Assembly: GCA_002345205.1 (NCBI GenBank)
Contig: DDVI01000012.1
Location: 1-18,629, forward strand
Source of the DNA: Bdellovibrionaceae bacterium UBA2316
Lineage (GTDB): Bacteria; Bdellovibrionota; Bdellovibrionia; Bdellovibrionales; Bdellovibrionaceae
Direction of reading: 5' to 3'
DNA: 18,629 bases
Part shown: positions 1 through 7,671 of the stretch, piece after piece
How positions within the stretch are numbered: the stretch's first letter is position 1
How the letters are laid out: each line of letters begins with the position of its first letter
The notes under the pieces: generated by a model
What the model saw: only the letters and a program-made list of their open reading frames with translations
Told to the model about the DNA's origin: nothing
Database searches by the model: none
Position numbers and translations under genes: made by a program

Positions 1-3
1 TGT

Positions 4-30
4 TAAAGAATACTATAACGCATCCGATAA
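4..30 (+). promoter_or_regulatory. Sigma-28 (FliA)-type promoter before the HD-GYP gene
   Basis: The -35 element starts with TAAAG at 4-8. Fifteen bases after TAAA comes TCCGATAA at 23-30. The known FliA consensus is TAAAGTTT-N11-GCCGATAA, equivalent to TAAA-N15-GCCGATAA, so spacing is exact and the -10 differs at one base. Transcription would start about 7 bases after position 30, almost at the ATG at 37, so the message may be leaderless. No Shine-Dalgarno sequence is visible before that ATG, which agrees. Sigma-28 control is inferred; the motif is seen. Confidence 0.65.
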
Positions 31-36
31 TTCTAT

Positions 37-1026
37 ATGGGGAAAGATTTAAACAGCCTAATTCCAATCACTATGGACGATATTGTCCCAAATGTGAACT
101 TGCCTGGTGATGTATTCTTTAAATTAAGTGAAGATAATTTTGTCGTTATTGGACGAGAAGGTACACGTGAGCAGTTTAAAGATCTGCACTTCTTTGATAA
201 AATTAAGAACGCAAACATCTATATTAAAAAACCAGATTTAAGAAAGTTCTCCTCGCTAAAAGTCTTGAGTGCTAGCGAAGTCATGAAAAATGATAAGCTT
301 CCAGTCGAAGCTAAAATCAATACTCTTTCGCAAACATTGAACACCGTATTTACCAGTATTCATCAATTGGGTTTTAATAATGAGGCACTGGGGAATACCA
401 AGTTTATTGCTAACTCGGTGCTGAAAATCATTGATGAGACTCCAAAATTAAGTTCGTTGATGTCGATTATGAATTCCATCTCCGAAGATTTGGTTCGTCA
501 TTCAATGGCCGTGAGTATGGTATCTGTTTTAATTTCTCAATCTAAAGGCTGGAACAATCCGTCTATCCTCGAGAAAATGGCTCTTGGCGCGCTTCTTCAC
601 GATATTGGATTGAAAGAATACCCGAAAGAATTTTTGGCAAAACCTAGAGTGGAATACACCGCCGAAGATTTGGAATACTATCAAAAGCATTCTTTTCGAG
701 GAGTAGAAATTTTAAAGACCGTCGAAAATATTCCTCAAGAAGTAATGGCCATAGTTTATGAGCATCACGAAAATTCTATTGGTCAAGGTTATCCTAGATC
801 ATTGCGTGATGTTCGCCTTCATCCATTTTCAAAAGTAGTTGCGTTGGCCGATGCATTCTGTGAACTAACGTTCAAAGACACGCAAAACCCAACAACGCGA
901 ACACCCGATGAAGCGGTTAATTTTATCGAACACACACTGGGGCAACCTTTTAACAAAGAGTGTTTCACGGCGCTGAAAAATGTTTTAACGTTTGGAATTC
1001 GCAAGGCATCTGTCAAGATCGTTTAA
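37..1026 (+). CDS. HD-GYP domain cyclic-di-GMP phosphodiesterase-type protein
   Basis: A 329-residue protein with a C-terminal HD-GYP domain (about 140-325), the family that hydrolyses cyclic-di-GMP. Visible metal-ligand candidates are H155, H188-D189 (HDIG), H218, H243-H244 and D272; GYP is at 251-253. Deviations: the lysine normally after HDIG is leucine, the Asp usually between HHE and GYP is Ile249, and Asp151 sits where some trinuclear enzymes have Glu. The N-terminal 130 residues form a mixed region of a kind I associate with Bdellovibrio HD-GYP proteins; I cannot name a domain there. There is no signal peptide or membrane segment, so it should be cytoplasmic. An in-frame TAA at 28-30 limits upstream extension. 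ATG 37 is chosen because it keeps the N-terminal LIPI segment; ATG 73 is the alternative. A sigma-28-like promoter lies immediately upstream. Activity versus a degenerate sensor role cannot be settled from sequence. Confidence 0.9.
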   Translation: MGKDLNSLIPITMDDIVPNVNLPGDVFFKLSEDNFVVIGREGTREQFKDLHFFDKIKNANIYIKKPDLRKFSSLKVLSASEVMKNDKLPVEAKINTLSQTLNTVFTSIHQLGFNNEALGNTKFIANSVLKIIDETPKLSSLMSIMNSISEDLVRHSMAVSMVSVLISQSKGWNNPSILEKMALGALLHDIGLKEYPKEFLAKPRVEYTAEDLEYYQKHSFRGVEILKTVENIPQEVMAIVYEHHENSIGQGYPRSLRDVRLHPFSKVVALADAFCELTFKDTQNPTTRTPDEAVNFIEHTLGQPFNKECFTALKNVLTFGIRKASVKIV

Positions 1027-1030
1027 GTTT

Positions 1031-1054
1031 CTGTGTCTTAAAATTAGACACCAG
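1031..1054 (+). other. Hairpin just after the HD-GYP stop codon
   Basis: The arms CTGTGTCT (1031-1038) and AGACACCAG (1046-1054) pair over 8 bp with one bulged C at 1052, closing a 7-base loop TAAAATT. It starts 4 bases after the TAA stop. No T-run follows the stem, so it is not a standard intrinsic terminator. It could slow exonuclease decay of the HD-GYP message or separate its expression from the next gene. The structure is read from sequence; the role is a guess. Confidence 0.35.
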
Positions 1055-1157
1055 CCGCCCAAGGTCGCTCGGTTTGGAATTTTCGACGTATCTATTCAAA
1101 TTTAAAAAGGTTTTAACGCTAAAATACGGCCCTGAATTGGCAGATACTGTATTTGCT

Positions 1158-2489
1158 ATGAAATTGCTTTCTTTTAGATTTCTTGTTGCGGTGTTGGTGT
1201 GTTTTGCGCAGTTACGTGCTGTCAGCGATGTCATCTATGATTTACCGACACCAATTCATTCAATCGATGCACGTATTGATTTGCTAAATGACCCAATTAC
1301 TAGGACCGTGGTTTTTAGTACTTACGAAATTGTTATGGATGAAGCTGGAACAACATTTTTGGCGGCTTTGATTCAAGCGGCTGAGCGCGGAGTTAAAATT
1401 CGCGGAATCATCGATAATAAAATTACAAAATCTCATCCCGAACTTGTCACCTATCTTGCGCAGAAGGGAATAGAACTGGTTTTTCATAATCCGATTAAGT
1501 TCAATTGGGATCTGTTGCGGAATCCGATTCAGACGGTAGTTCGTTACAACCAGCGACTTCATGACAAAATGTTTATTGTGAATTCTAGTATCTTGTTATT
1601 GGGAGATAAAAACTACGCAAATAAGTATTATCCTCAATTGCGCAACGTGGATCCAAAAGCTGGCTATGTAAAAGGCCGTGAAGTAGTTATGACGGGCGAT
1701 GGAGTCAGTAGTTACGTAGCCTATTTTGAAGACATGTGGAGTTTCTATAAAAGCATGAACGCTCAAAATGAAATTCTTAATATGAAAGCACCTCTCTCTG
1801 ATCGGTTAAAAACAAAATTTGATAAAATGTTTGCGACTTCAATGCAGTGGTTGGATAAACGTAAGCGAAAGCTCGTCGATTGGAGAAAAAATAGGTTCGA
1901 ATACGAATCTGCAGAAATAATCCAAGACTCAATAGAATCGGGAGCAAAAACCCTGGCAGAAATTTTCGAAAAGATCGCGAATGCAAAGCCCGGTACAAAA
2001 GTTCTAATTGAAAACGGCTACCTCGTTTTGTTCCCAGAGTTAAGAAGCGCAATTGCTAAAGCCATGGAAAACAAAGTCGATGTTATTTTAAATTTGAATA
2101 AAAAGAGTGAATTATGGTTAATGGATCTCGCATTGAAAGTTGATCTTGAAGAACTTGTGCGTTTGGGATTGAAAGTTTATCTCAATAGAAACTATCCAAC
2201 TCACGCAAAAATGATCTTGCTTGAAAATATACATGGCCAGAAAGAAGTTATTTTAACGAGTGCAAACATTGATCCTCGTTCTTATAGTATCAATACGGAG
2301 TCAGGTTTTGCGATTAAAAGTGCCGAGTTGTTCGATCATTACTGGGAGCAATTTAACAATCACAAAGACAACAAGGTATTTCATCAAAACGTTGGCAGTT
2401 GTGAAGCTTTCTATGCAAAAAGCTCAATGCCGGGATCGGCTAAACGTTGGCAGAAAAATTTTATTAATATCATGAGACCGCAGTTATAG
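1158..2489 (+). CDS. Secreted phospholipase D / cardiolipin synthase-like protein with altered HKD motifs
   Basis: A 443-residue protein with two PLD repeats. The frame stays open back to 960, but ATG 1158 is chosen because it begins a Sec-type signal peptide (hydrophobic about 5-18, likely cleavage after the alanine at 21). Export to the periplasm or beyond is therefore expected. Repeat 1 reads H135-x-K137 with Asn142 where catalytic-motif Asp is usual, then G149-D-K-N152 in place of GSxN. Repeat 2 reads H349-x-K351 with Glu356 for Asp, then TSAN (367-370) followed by DPRS, the form seen in cardiolipin synthases. Both His and Lys pairs remain, so phosphodiesterase or phosphatidyl transfer is possible but not assured. 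A Lys/Arg-rich linker (215-245) separates the repeats. No clear ribosome binding site is seen. The 131-base gap from the HD-GYP gene may hold its own promoter: TTCAAA at 1095, TAAAAT at 1120. The stop overlaps the convergent acyltransferase stop. Confidence 0.85.
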   Translation: MKLLSFRFLVAVLVCFAQLRAVSDVIYDLPTPIHSIDARIDLLNDPITRTVVFSTYEIVMDEAGTTFLAALIQAAERGVKIRGIIDNKITKSHPELVTYLAQKGIELVFHNPIKFNWDLLRNPIQTVVRYNQRLHDKMFIVNSSILLLGDKNYANKYYPQLRNVDPKAGYVKGREVVMTGDGVSSYVAYFEDMWSFYKSMNAQNEILNMKAPLSDRLKTKFDKMFATSMQWLDKRKRKLVDWRKNRFEYESAEIIQDSIESGAKTLAEIFEKIANAKPGTKVLIENGYLVLFPELRSAIAKAMENKVDVILNLNKKSELWLMDLALKVDLEELVRLGLKVYLNRNYPTHAKMILLENIHGQKEVILTSANIDPRSYSINTESGFAIKSAELFDHYWEQFNNHKDNKVFHQNVGSCEAFYAKSSMPGSAKRWQKNFINIMRPQL

Positions 2490-3539
2490 TAGCGGCGTAC
2501 CGTAGTGAGCTAAATATTTGGTATACGACGGTTCACCCATGTGCTTGATGATTTCATCGCGCGGAGCATTCACCATATCAACGATAATCATACCATCAAT
2601 TGTATTGAAGTCTGGATCGAAATTGAAGCTCAAGTATTTTGCATTCATTTTTGAATAACTTTTTAGTAAAGATGGAATTACGGTGCCATCGTATTTTTTT
2701 ACCCATTCATCAAGATCAGAAAAGTTTTTAAAATTTTTCGCAAGGCTTTTGAGTTCGCTCGAGTTTTCCGCTTTCAGCTTCACTGGGACACGTGCTTTCA
2801 CATAAGGACTTAATTCTGATTTGAAATTTTTATTTAGATAGTAAATCATCAAAAGTTTTGAATTAACTGTATAGCTATTAGAAATACTCACCGGGCCGAT
2901 TAAATAACGATAGTGGGGGTTTTTGGCAAAGAAACATCCAATTCCTTTCCAAATGCAGTCGAGTGCCCGCAATGCCGCGCGCCCTGCTTCGTCGTCAACG
3001 AAGGAACGACCTAATTCGACGCCATCTACGAAATGTGTTTTTAATAGGGCATCGTACTTAAACAAAGTATAGCTATAAAGACCTTCAGGACCACGGTTCT
3101 GCAAAATTTTATCAATTAATCCAATTCGATAAGCTCCTAAAATTCTATTGTTCGCTTCATCGTATGCAATCATGTGATGATAGAATGGATCAAATTCGTC
3201 AATATCGCATGATTTACCGGTACCTTCATTGACTGTACGAAAAACTTTTTCACGTAGACGTCCAATTTCCAACATCATGTCAGGAATTAAAAAACCTTGC
3301 GCCATATAGACGCCGATATTAGAACGACCAGTTTCCGAGCGATAGATAATGGTCATTTTTTTTAAATTTTCTTGAAGAACATCTACTGGAATTGGTTCAA
3401 TCAGAGGCTCTAAGGGACGATGAACGACCTTGCGACCAAATCGACCTTTAAGCGAGAAAATAACAGTCTTAACCACCTGTTTGGTTTTCCTAGCGACTTT
3501 CTTTGTAACGGCCTTAGACTTGTCTTTTATGGTGATCAT
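2484..3539 (-). CDS. GNAT-fold acyltransferase of the OlsB/hemolysin-like family
   Basis: A 351-residue protein resembling the family of ornithine-lipid N-acyltransferases (OlsB; Acetyltransf_5, COG3176). Family-like signatures are RLREKVF at 94-100, then a CDIDEFD segment at 111-117, then HHMIAYD at 121-127, ELGRSFV at 175-181 and LIGPVSIS at 213-220. These proteins generally transfer a fatty acyl group from acyl carrier protein to an amine such as ornithine, making phosphorus-free membrane lipids; the true substrate here is unknown. The first 40 residues are very rich in Lys and Arg, which could bind the membrane surface or nucleic acid. It is the last gene of a minus-strand operon, 34 bases after hrpB, with no obvious ribosome binding site before ATG 3539. 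Met62 is an alternative start but would remove the basic tail. The stop overlaps the convergent PLD gene by 6 bp. Confidence 0.8.
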   Translation of the reverse strand: MITIKDKSKAVTKKVARKTKQVVKTVIFSLKGRFGRKVVHRPLEPLIEPIPVDVLQENLKKMTIIYRSETGRSNIGVYMAQGFLIPDMMLEIGRLREKVFRTVNEGTGKSCDIDEFDPFYHHMIAYDEANNRILGAYRIGLIDKILQNRGPEGLYSYTLFKYDALLKTHFVDGVELGRSFVDDEAGRAALRALDCIWKGIGCFFAKNPHYRYLIGPVSISNSYTVNSKLLMIYYLNKNFKSELSPYVKARVPVKLKAENSSELKSLAKNFKNFSDLDEWVKKYDGTVIPSLLKSYSKMNAKYLSFNFDPDFNTIDGMIIVDMVNAPRDEIIKHMGEPSYTKYLAHYGTPLL

Positions 3540-3573
3540 CTGATTCAGAACGTATTTAAAAAGGCCTTATAAA

Positions 3574-6093
3574 TCAATTCTTAAATGAAATTGGGTCTTC
3601 TGGCCACGCGTGTTTAGGATATCGGCCTTTCATTTCTTTGCGGATTTCGGGATAAGACGATTTCCAAAACCCCGGTAAATCGTTAGTAATTTGGATAGGG
3701 CGTCCATGAGGTCCCAATAGAACGATTTTTAACTTAATTTGATTGTTCAGAATTGTGGGATGCGTAGCTAATCCTAGAAAATGTTGCAAACGTGATTCAA
3801 TTAAGGGCGTCTCTTTTGTTGGGTATTGGATTTTAAATGACCGATTCAAATCTTTGAGTACTAACTCACGAGGTACTAAAGTTTTCATCAGTTTTTGAGT
3901 TTCATAAGGCAGATAGCTTTCGATATCAAAATCCCACTCCATACGATTTTTCAGAGTTAACCCTTTTTTTACTTCTTGATCGATCAGGTTATTCCAATCC
4001 ATTTCGACTGAGCCTGGATGAAATTGATTTACTAATTCTATACGATTCATTAACTCCGAAATTGATGGAACAGTAAAGACTAAGTTTTCTAAATCGTTCA
4101 GTAAAATATCCGTCGTTTTTTCTTTTAGTTCCTGGGCTGCCAACGGAACTGTGGACATTGTTTCTAAGGGTAATTTTTTAATAACGAGTTCATTTATTTT
4201 ATAAAACTGTTGTTTCGCTTCTATAAACTCAACGCGGGACACAGCGGAGGCAAACGGTTTAATTGCGATTTCGAAAATATCGGAATCTAAAAAATGATAG
4301 TCATGGCAGCGTGCCGTTTGGGTCGCATCAATAATTGTATGAAAGTTTAGAAAGTACTCGTGTTGAGGCAGTAGATTTACTTTCTGTGGATCTCCAATTT
4401 GAACTTCTTTGCCCTTTGTGGTGATGGCTCGGTGGGAAAATCCATTTTCTTGCCTACGACGACGGCAAATGCGATCTAAATAGGAAAACGCTAAGATTGG
4501 TTCTAATGCCGCTTCCGATTTTTTATAGTTTTCAAGTAGGGTTAGAAACTTTTTCTGTTCTTCAGATTTAAAAAATGAAGCGACTTCGGTTTTCCAGTTT
4601 ATAGGTTTAGAGTCTTTTTCACGGCGCTTAAAAGCATTTACGATTTGAGATACGCGTTTACTAATGTCTTGATTGTGGATATGGCCGCGATAGAATTCAT
4701 CCGCGGTATCCATAAGAGTACTATGGGACACGCGACCAGTGTCGGGCGCCGAGTATTCAGATTCAAGCAGGGCGATCAGCGTCCCAGCTTTTTCCAAGTT
4801 GAAATAGCTATAAGAAAGAATCGCAAACACTGTGTTTTCGTAGGTCAAATTTAAATCTAAAGCTAGTTCGCCAAATGAAGTGAGCTTTCGGTCGAGGCAG
4901 AGGTGCGCTCGCTCAAAGGTTTGCTCGAGCTCATTTAAGATCGTATCACTTGGCTTTTCAAACCAAGTGAACTGACTCAGTGGCCAATGCCCCATACCTA
5001 CTAACTGTAAGCCGAGTTCGAAAAGAGACGATTTTTTAATATCGGAAATCGGCGCTTTTTCCATCGATCGTTCATCTAGTTCTGTCCACATTTTGAAACA
5101 GATGCCGGGACCCAATCGATTCGCGCGACCCTGCCGCTGAATTGACGAGAAATAAGAAATCTTTCGCGTGCTTAATTGCGAAACTTCGTATTCGTTATTG
5201 TAAATAGCCTCCCGATGCAGACCCGAATCTAAAACCGCCGTCACGCCGCTGATCGTTAGGGACGATTCGGCAATATTGGTAGAAAGAATGATCCGTTGAG
5301 CATACTGATTGCTATTAGCTACGATGCCTTTTTGAACATTGAGTGGGATACTGCCGTGAAGAACTTCAATTTTGAAATTCCTGAACTTTAAATTACCTTC
5401 AAGAACTCGCGCGGCTTTACGAATTTCCTTTAGCCCGGGCAAGAAAACTAAAATTTGTTGTTTTCCTTTTTGGATAATTTCTTGAAGTGCTGTCACTAGG
5501 TTATTTTCAAATTCGTCGTTCCAGTTATAGCGTAATGGTTTACGTTGATAGATCACTTCGATAGGAAAACGGGGCAATTCAATTTCAATATTTCCAATAT
5601 CCTCAAAGAACGCTTGCAGAGGGGCCTTATCTACCGTCGCTGATAAAAATAGGAGCTGAATACCAGAGCCTAAAATTTGTAACTCTTTAAGATGTCCGAT
5701 CGCTAAATCAGTCCAATGGGATCTTTCGTGAAATTCATCGAAAACAATTAAATCTATTCCTTTAAGTTCAGGATCGGAAATGATCATTTTGGCCAATAGT
5801 GCTTCAGTTAAAAATAAAATGAGGGTGTTGTAAGTTGATTTACTATCAAATCTAACTTCATAGCCGACCTCTTTACCAAGTTCCCAATTATTTTCTTCAG
5901 CAATACGTGAGGCGGCGTAAATGGCGGCTATACGACGTGGTTCAATAACCAGAATTTTTTTATATTTCTTGATTAAATACGGAGGAATACGCGTTGTTTT
6001 ACCCGATCCCGGACTCGATTGCACAAGTATGTTTTGCTTGTGCTCTAGCAGCTCTGCTATGTTTGGTAAGTGTGGATCTATAGGTAGTTGCAT
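3574..6093 (-). CDS. hrpB: ATP-dependent RNA helicase HrpB
   Basis: An 839-residue DEAH-type helicase, close to the usual HrpB length of about 800-850. Walker A is PGSGKTT at 28-34. Motif II is D119-E-F-H, followed by ERS, the DEFH form typical of HrpB. Motif III is SAT at 151-153. Further along are the TNIAESSLTI segment (motif V) and QRQGRANR (motif VI). The C-terminal HrpB signature follows, with LLGPHGRP and a closing KGRYPKHAWPEDP. HrpB is a cytoplasmic RNA helicase of the DEAH family whose substrate in most bacteria is not well defined. The start lies 3 bases after the RsmI-family stop, so the two are almost certainly cotranscribed and probably coupled. I see no truncation or missing helicase motif. 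Confidence 0.95.
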   Translation of the reverse strand: MQLPIDPHLPNIAELLEHKQNILVQSSPGSGKTTRIPPYLIKKYKKILVIEPRRIAAIYAASRIAEENNWELGKEVGYEVRFDSKSTYNTLILFLTEALLAKMIISDPELKGIDLIVFDEFHERSHWTDLAIGHLKELQILGSGIQLLFLSATVDKAPLQAFFEDIGNIEIELPRFPIEVIYQRKPLRYNWNDEFENNLVTALQEIIQKGKQQILVFLPGLKEIRKAARVLEGNLKFRNFKIEVLHGSIPLNVQKGIVANSNQYAQRIILSTNIAESSLTISGVTAVLDSGLHREAIYNNEYEVSQLSTRKISYFSSIQRQGRANRLGPGICFKMWTELDERSMEKAPISDIKKSSLFELGLQLVGMGHWPLSQFTWFEKPSDTILNELEQTFERAHLCLDRKLTSFGELALDLNLTYENTVFAILSYSYFNLEKAGTLIALLESEYSAPDTGRVSHSTLMDTADEFYRGHIHNQDISKRVSQIVNAFKRREKDSKPINWKTEVASFFKSEEQKKFLTLLENYKKSEAALEPILAFSYLDRICRRRRQENGFSHRAITTKGKEVQIGDPQKVNLLPQHEYFLNFHTIIDATQTARCHDYHFLDSDIFEIAIKPFASAVSRVEFIEAKQQFYKINELVIKKLPLETMSTVPLAAQELKEKTTDILLNDLENLVFTVPSISELMNRIELVNQFHPGSVEMDWNNLIDQEVKKGLTLKNRMEWDFDIESYLPYETQKLMKTLVPRELVLKDLNRSFKIQYPTKETPLIESRLQHFLGLATHPTILNNQIKLKIVLLGPHGRPIQITNDLPGFWKSSYPEIRKEMKGRYPKHAWPEDPISFKN

Positions 6094-6096
6094 AGT

Positions 6097-6765
6097 CTAT
6101 CTAGGCTTCACCAAGATCATGAACTCGGCTTTAGATTTTGTAAGCTGTTTTTTTACGGACGCAGGGATGCCGGTTAATACTTGTTCTTCCGCTGTTCCCA
6201 AATCAGTGGCTAAAATCATTTGATGATCACCAAAGAACGATTCCATTTCCGCCATCATCTTCTGCAAGCGATAGGGAGTATCCATTAAAACTACGGCGCG
6301 CCTGTTTTTCTTAAAATCGTCTTGAATATCTTTATACGCTTGAGTTCGAGCAGCTGTTTCTTGAGGAACGAAACCTCGAAATAGGAATTCATGTAATTTG
6401 ACCCCAGATAAACTAATCAGGCCCATTAAGCTCGAGGCCCCTAAGCAATTTCGTATCTCAATACCGGCTTTACGGCAGCTTTCCACAATGTCGCTACCAG
6501 GATCACAGAACCCAGGGGTACCGCAATCACTAACGAGAGCCACGTTTTGATTACGGCATAGCTCTGTCAATCGAGGGATGTCGTCTTTAATAAAATGTTC
6601 GTCTAAAACTTCATATGTTTTGCCCGAAATACCGTGGTGCCGAAGTAGTTTTGACGTTTCTTTAGTCGATTCACAAATAATAACCTCAGCGTCCTTAAGA
6701 GTATTAAGGGCCTTCAGCGTAATTTCGTCAAAGTCTCCGATAGGAGTCGCAACTAGTGTTAACAT
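6097..6765 (-). CDS. RsmI-family SAM-dependent methyltransferase, short divergent form
   Basis: A 222-residue protein of the tetrapyrrole-methylase fold, closest to RsmI, which 2'-O-methylates C1402 of 16S rRNA. The N-terminal VATPIG (5-10), E32-S-T-K-E-T, and LVSDCGTPG (77-85) followed by F-C-D-P-G match the SAM-binding architecture. It is shorter than usual RsmI (about 280-290 residues) and lacks the C-terminal helical domain. Several conserved stretches also differ: LGASS (108-112) replaces the usual PGPSA, MDTPYRL (161-167) replaces YESPHRL, and TDLGTAEEQ replaces RELTKxxEE. It may be a second, specialised copy rather than the housekeeping enzyme. Its ATG shares one base with the TAA of the upstream HAD gene (TAATG), and a strong GGAGG lies just ahead, so translation is coupled. 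Confidence 0.8.
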   Translation of the reverse strand: MLTLVATPIGDFDEITLKALNTLKDAEVIICESTKETSKLLRHHGISGKTYEVLDEHFIKDDIPRLTELCRNQNVALVSDCGTPGFCDPGSDIVESCRKAGIEIRNCLGASSLMGLISLSGVKLHEFLFRGFVPQETAARTQAYKDIQDDFKKNRRAVVLMDTPYRLQKMMAEMESFFGDHQMILATDLGTAEEQVLTGIPASVKKQLTKSKAEFMILVKPR

Positions 6766-7526
6766 TAGTCCTCCAGTAGGTAGTGAACAAGGGTGAAAAC
6801 TTCTTCTGGAGGAGTTTCTTTTCGAGAATGAGTGCTATCAAAGAAAACCAATTCCACTTCAGGTAGTTCTTTTGCGACTAGGTTAATATTCACGGGTTCA
6901 TTTTCAAATAAGAATACGGGTGTTTTGTTTTTTGAAATGTACTCATGAATCCAGTCGCGTTTGAAAAGAGCATCGTCCATTTCCCGATCTGGCTTGAGCA
7001 CCAGTTGAGTCATTTTATCGTCGAGCGGAAAGTCCCATTTTAGCAGAACTTCACGCGATCCGCGTTCCATCCGTTTCACATCTCGTCCTGTAAGATAAAC
7101 AATCGGTACATTTAGCTTTTCAACTTTACGAACAAAATCAACAGAACCTTGGTAAGGAACATCATAGTGAATATATTCATTAGAAAAAAATTTTTCGATC
7201 CAAAGCTGACGAACGGTCTTAAATAGATCTAAATTATCGTGTTCTACCCCAGCGCGATGGAGAACTTCTAGAAAGCCCCAGTCGCGACGCTCTGTTTTGA
7301 TATTTTTAAAATGTGGGACAACGTTTGGAAATTTTTCCTGAATCACTGGTTCCAAACCGATATCAGTAAGTACTTTTTCCAATCGGGGAGCAACGTCAAA
7401 AAGTGTCGAATCCAAGTCAAAAATTATCAAGGGATTGGCTTTTTGCACTAGTGATAAATCTTTGATTTTATTGTAAATTTCGCTAGCTTTACGGGTTTTG
7501 GTGGCGGTCTTTGGGGTATGAGTCAT
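6765..7526 (-). CDS. HAD-superfamily hydrolase
   Basis: A 253-residue haloacid-dehalogenase-fold protein. Motif I is FDLDSTLFD with nucleophile and acid D37 and D39; motif II is LTGRD (145-149); K178 or K189 could serve as the motif III lysine. The acidic motif IV is probably FENEP (207-211), which has Glu-Asn-Glu in place of the usual Asp pair. The fold normally removes phosphate from small molecules or nucleotides; the substrate is not evident. A cap insertion appears to sit between motifs I and II (about 45-140). The first 30 residues are Lys/Thr-rich and poorly conserved in style. It is the first gene of the minus-strand operon with the RsmI-family gene, hrpB and the acyltransferase, suggesting but not proving an RNA- or nucleotide-related role. 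Only a weak Shine-Dalgarno (AAAG) precedes ATG 7526. Confidence 0.8.
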   Translation of the reverse strand: MTHTPKTATKTRKASEIYNKIKDLSLVQKANPLIIFDLDSTLFDVAPRLEKVLTDIGLEPVIQEKFPNVVPHFKNIKTERRDWGFLEVLHRAGVEHDNLDLFKTVRQLWIEKFFSNEYIHYDVPYQGSVDFVRKVEKLNVPIVYLTGRDVKRMERGSREVLLKWDFPLDDKMTQLVLKPDREMDDALFKRDWIHEYISKNKTPVFLFENEPVNINLVAKELPEVELVFFDSTHSRKETPPEEVFTLVHYLLED

Positions 7527-7671
7527 AGTCTTTATCTTAATAGACCATTTGGGTGCTTAAGCGCAATGTAATTTCTTGGATCAAACGGACTCTAAACATT
7601 GGTTGGTTTTTTAAACGAATTTTGTTAGCTTTCGTGTGTCGTCGCCATTAGCGAGGATGATTGGTGAAGCC
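7527..7671. other. Divergent intergenic region between the HAD and phn operons
   Basis: This 145-base AT-rich stretch must hold promoters for both operons. On the plus strand, TTGGTT and TTAGCT about 16 bases apart near 7608-7635 are a weak sigma-70-like pair. On the minus strand, TTGCGC and TATTAA with an 18-base spacer are weaker still. I see no Pho box (paired CTGTCAT-type repeats), no sigma-28-like element and no convincing riboswitch or hairpin. Confidence 0.3.

Noticed and set aside
1120..1147. A sigma-28-like pair TAAA-N16-GCAGATAC before the PLD gene
   Set aside because: The -10 matches only 6 of 8 bases and the spacing is one base long; a sigma-70-like pair (TTCAAA 1095, TAAAAT 1120) explains the region as well.
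960..1157. Upstream extension of the PLD gene to 960, overlapping the HD-GYP gene
   Set aside because: The added residues are not family-like, overlap the HD-GYP coding region in another frame, and would bury the clear signal peptide that begins at 1158.
3540..3573. Palindrome AAGGCCTT between hrpB and the acyltransferase as a terminator
   Set aside because: It has no loop and no stable GC stem; the short gap is better read as an operon junction.
3614..3624. GGCCGATATCC on the minus strand as a sigma-28 promoter for the acyltransferase
   Set aside because: It lies inside the hrpB coding end and no TAAA element sits 14-16 bases upstream.
7527..7671. Pho box or riboswitch before phnD
   Set aside because: No paired CTGTCAT-type repeats and no conserved aptamer-like helices are visible; the leader is short.
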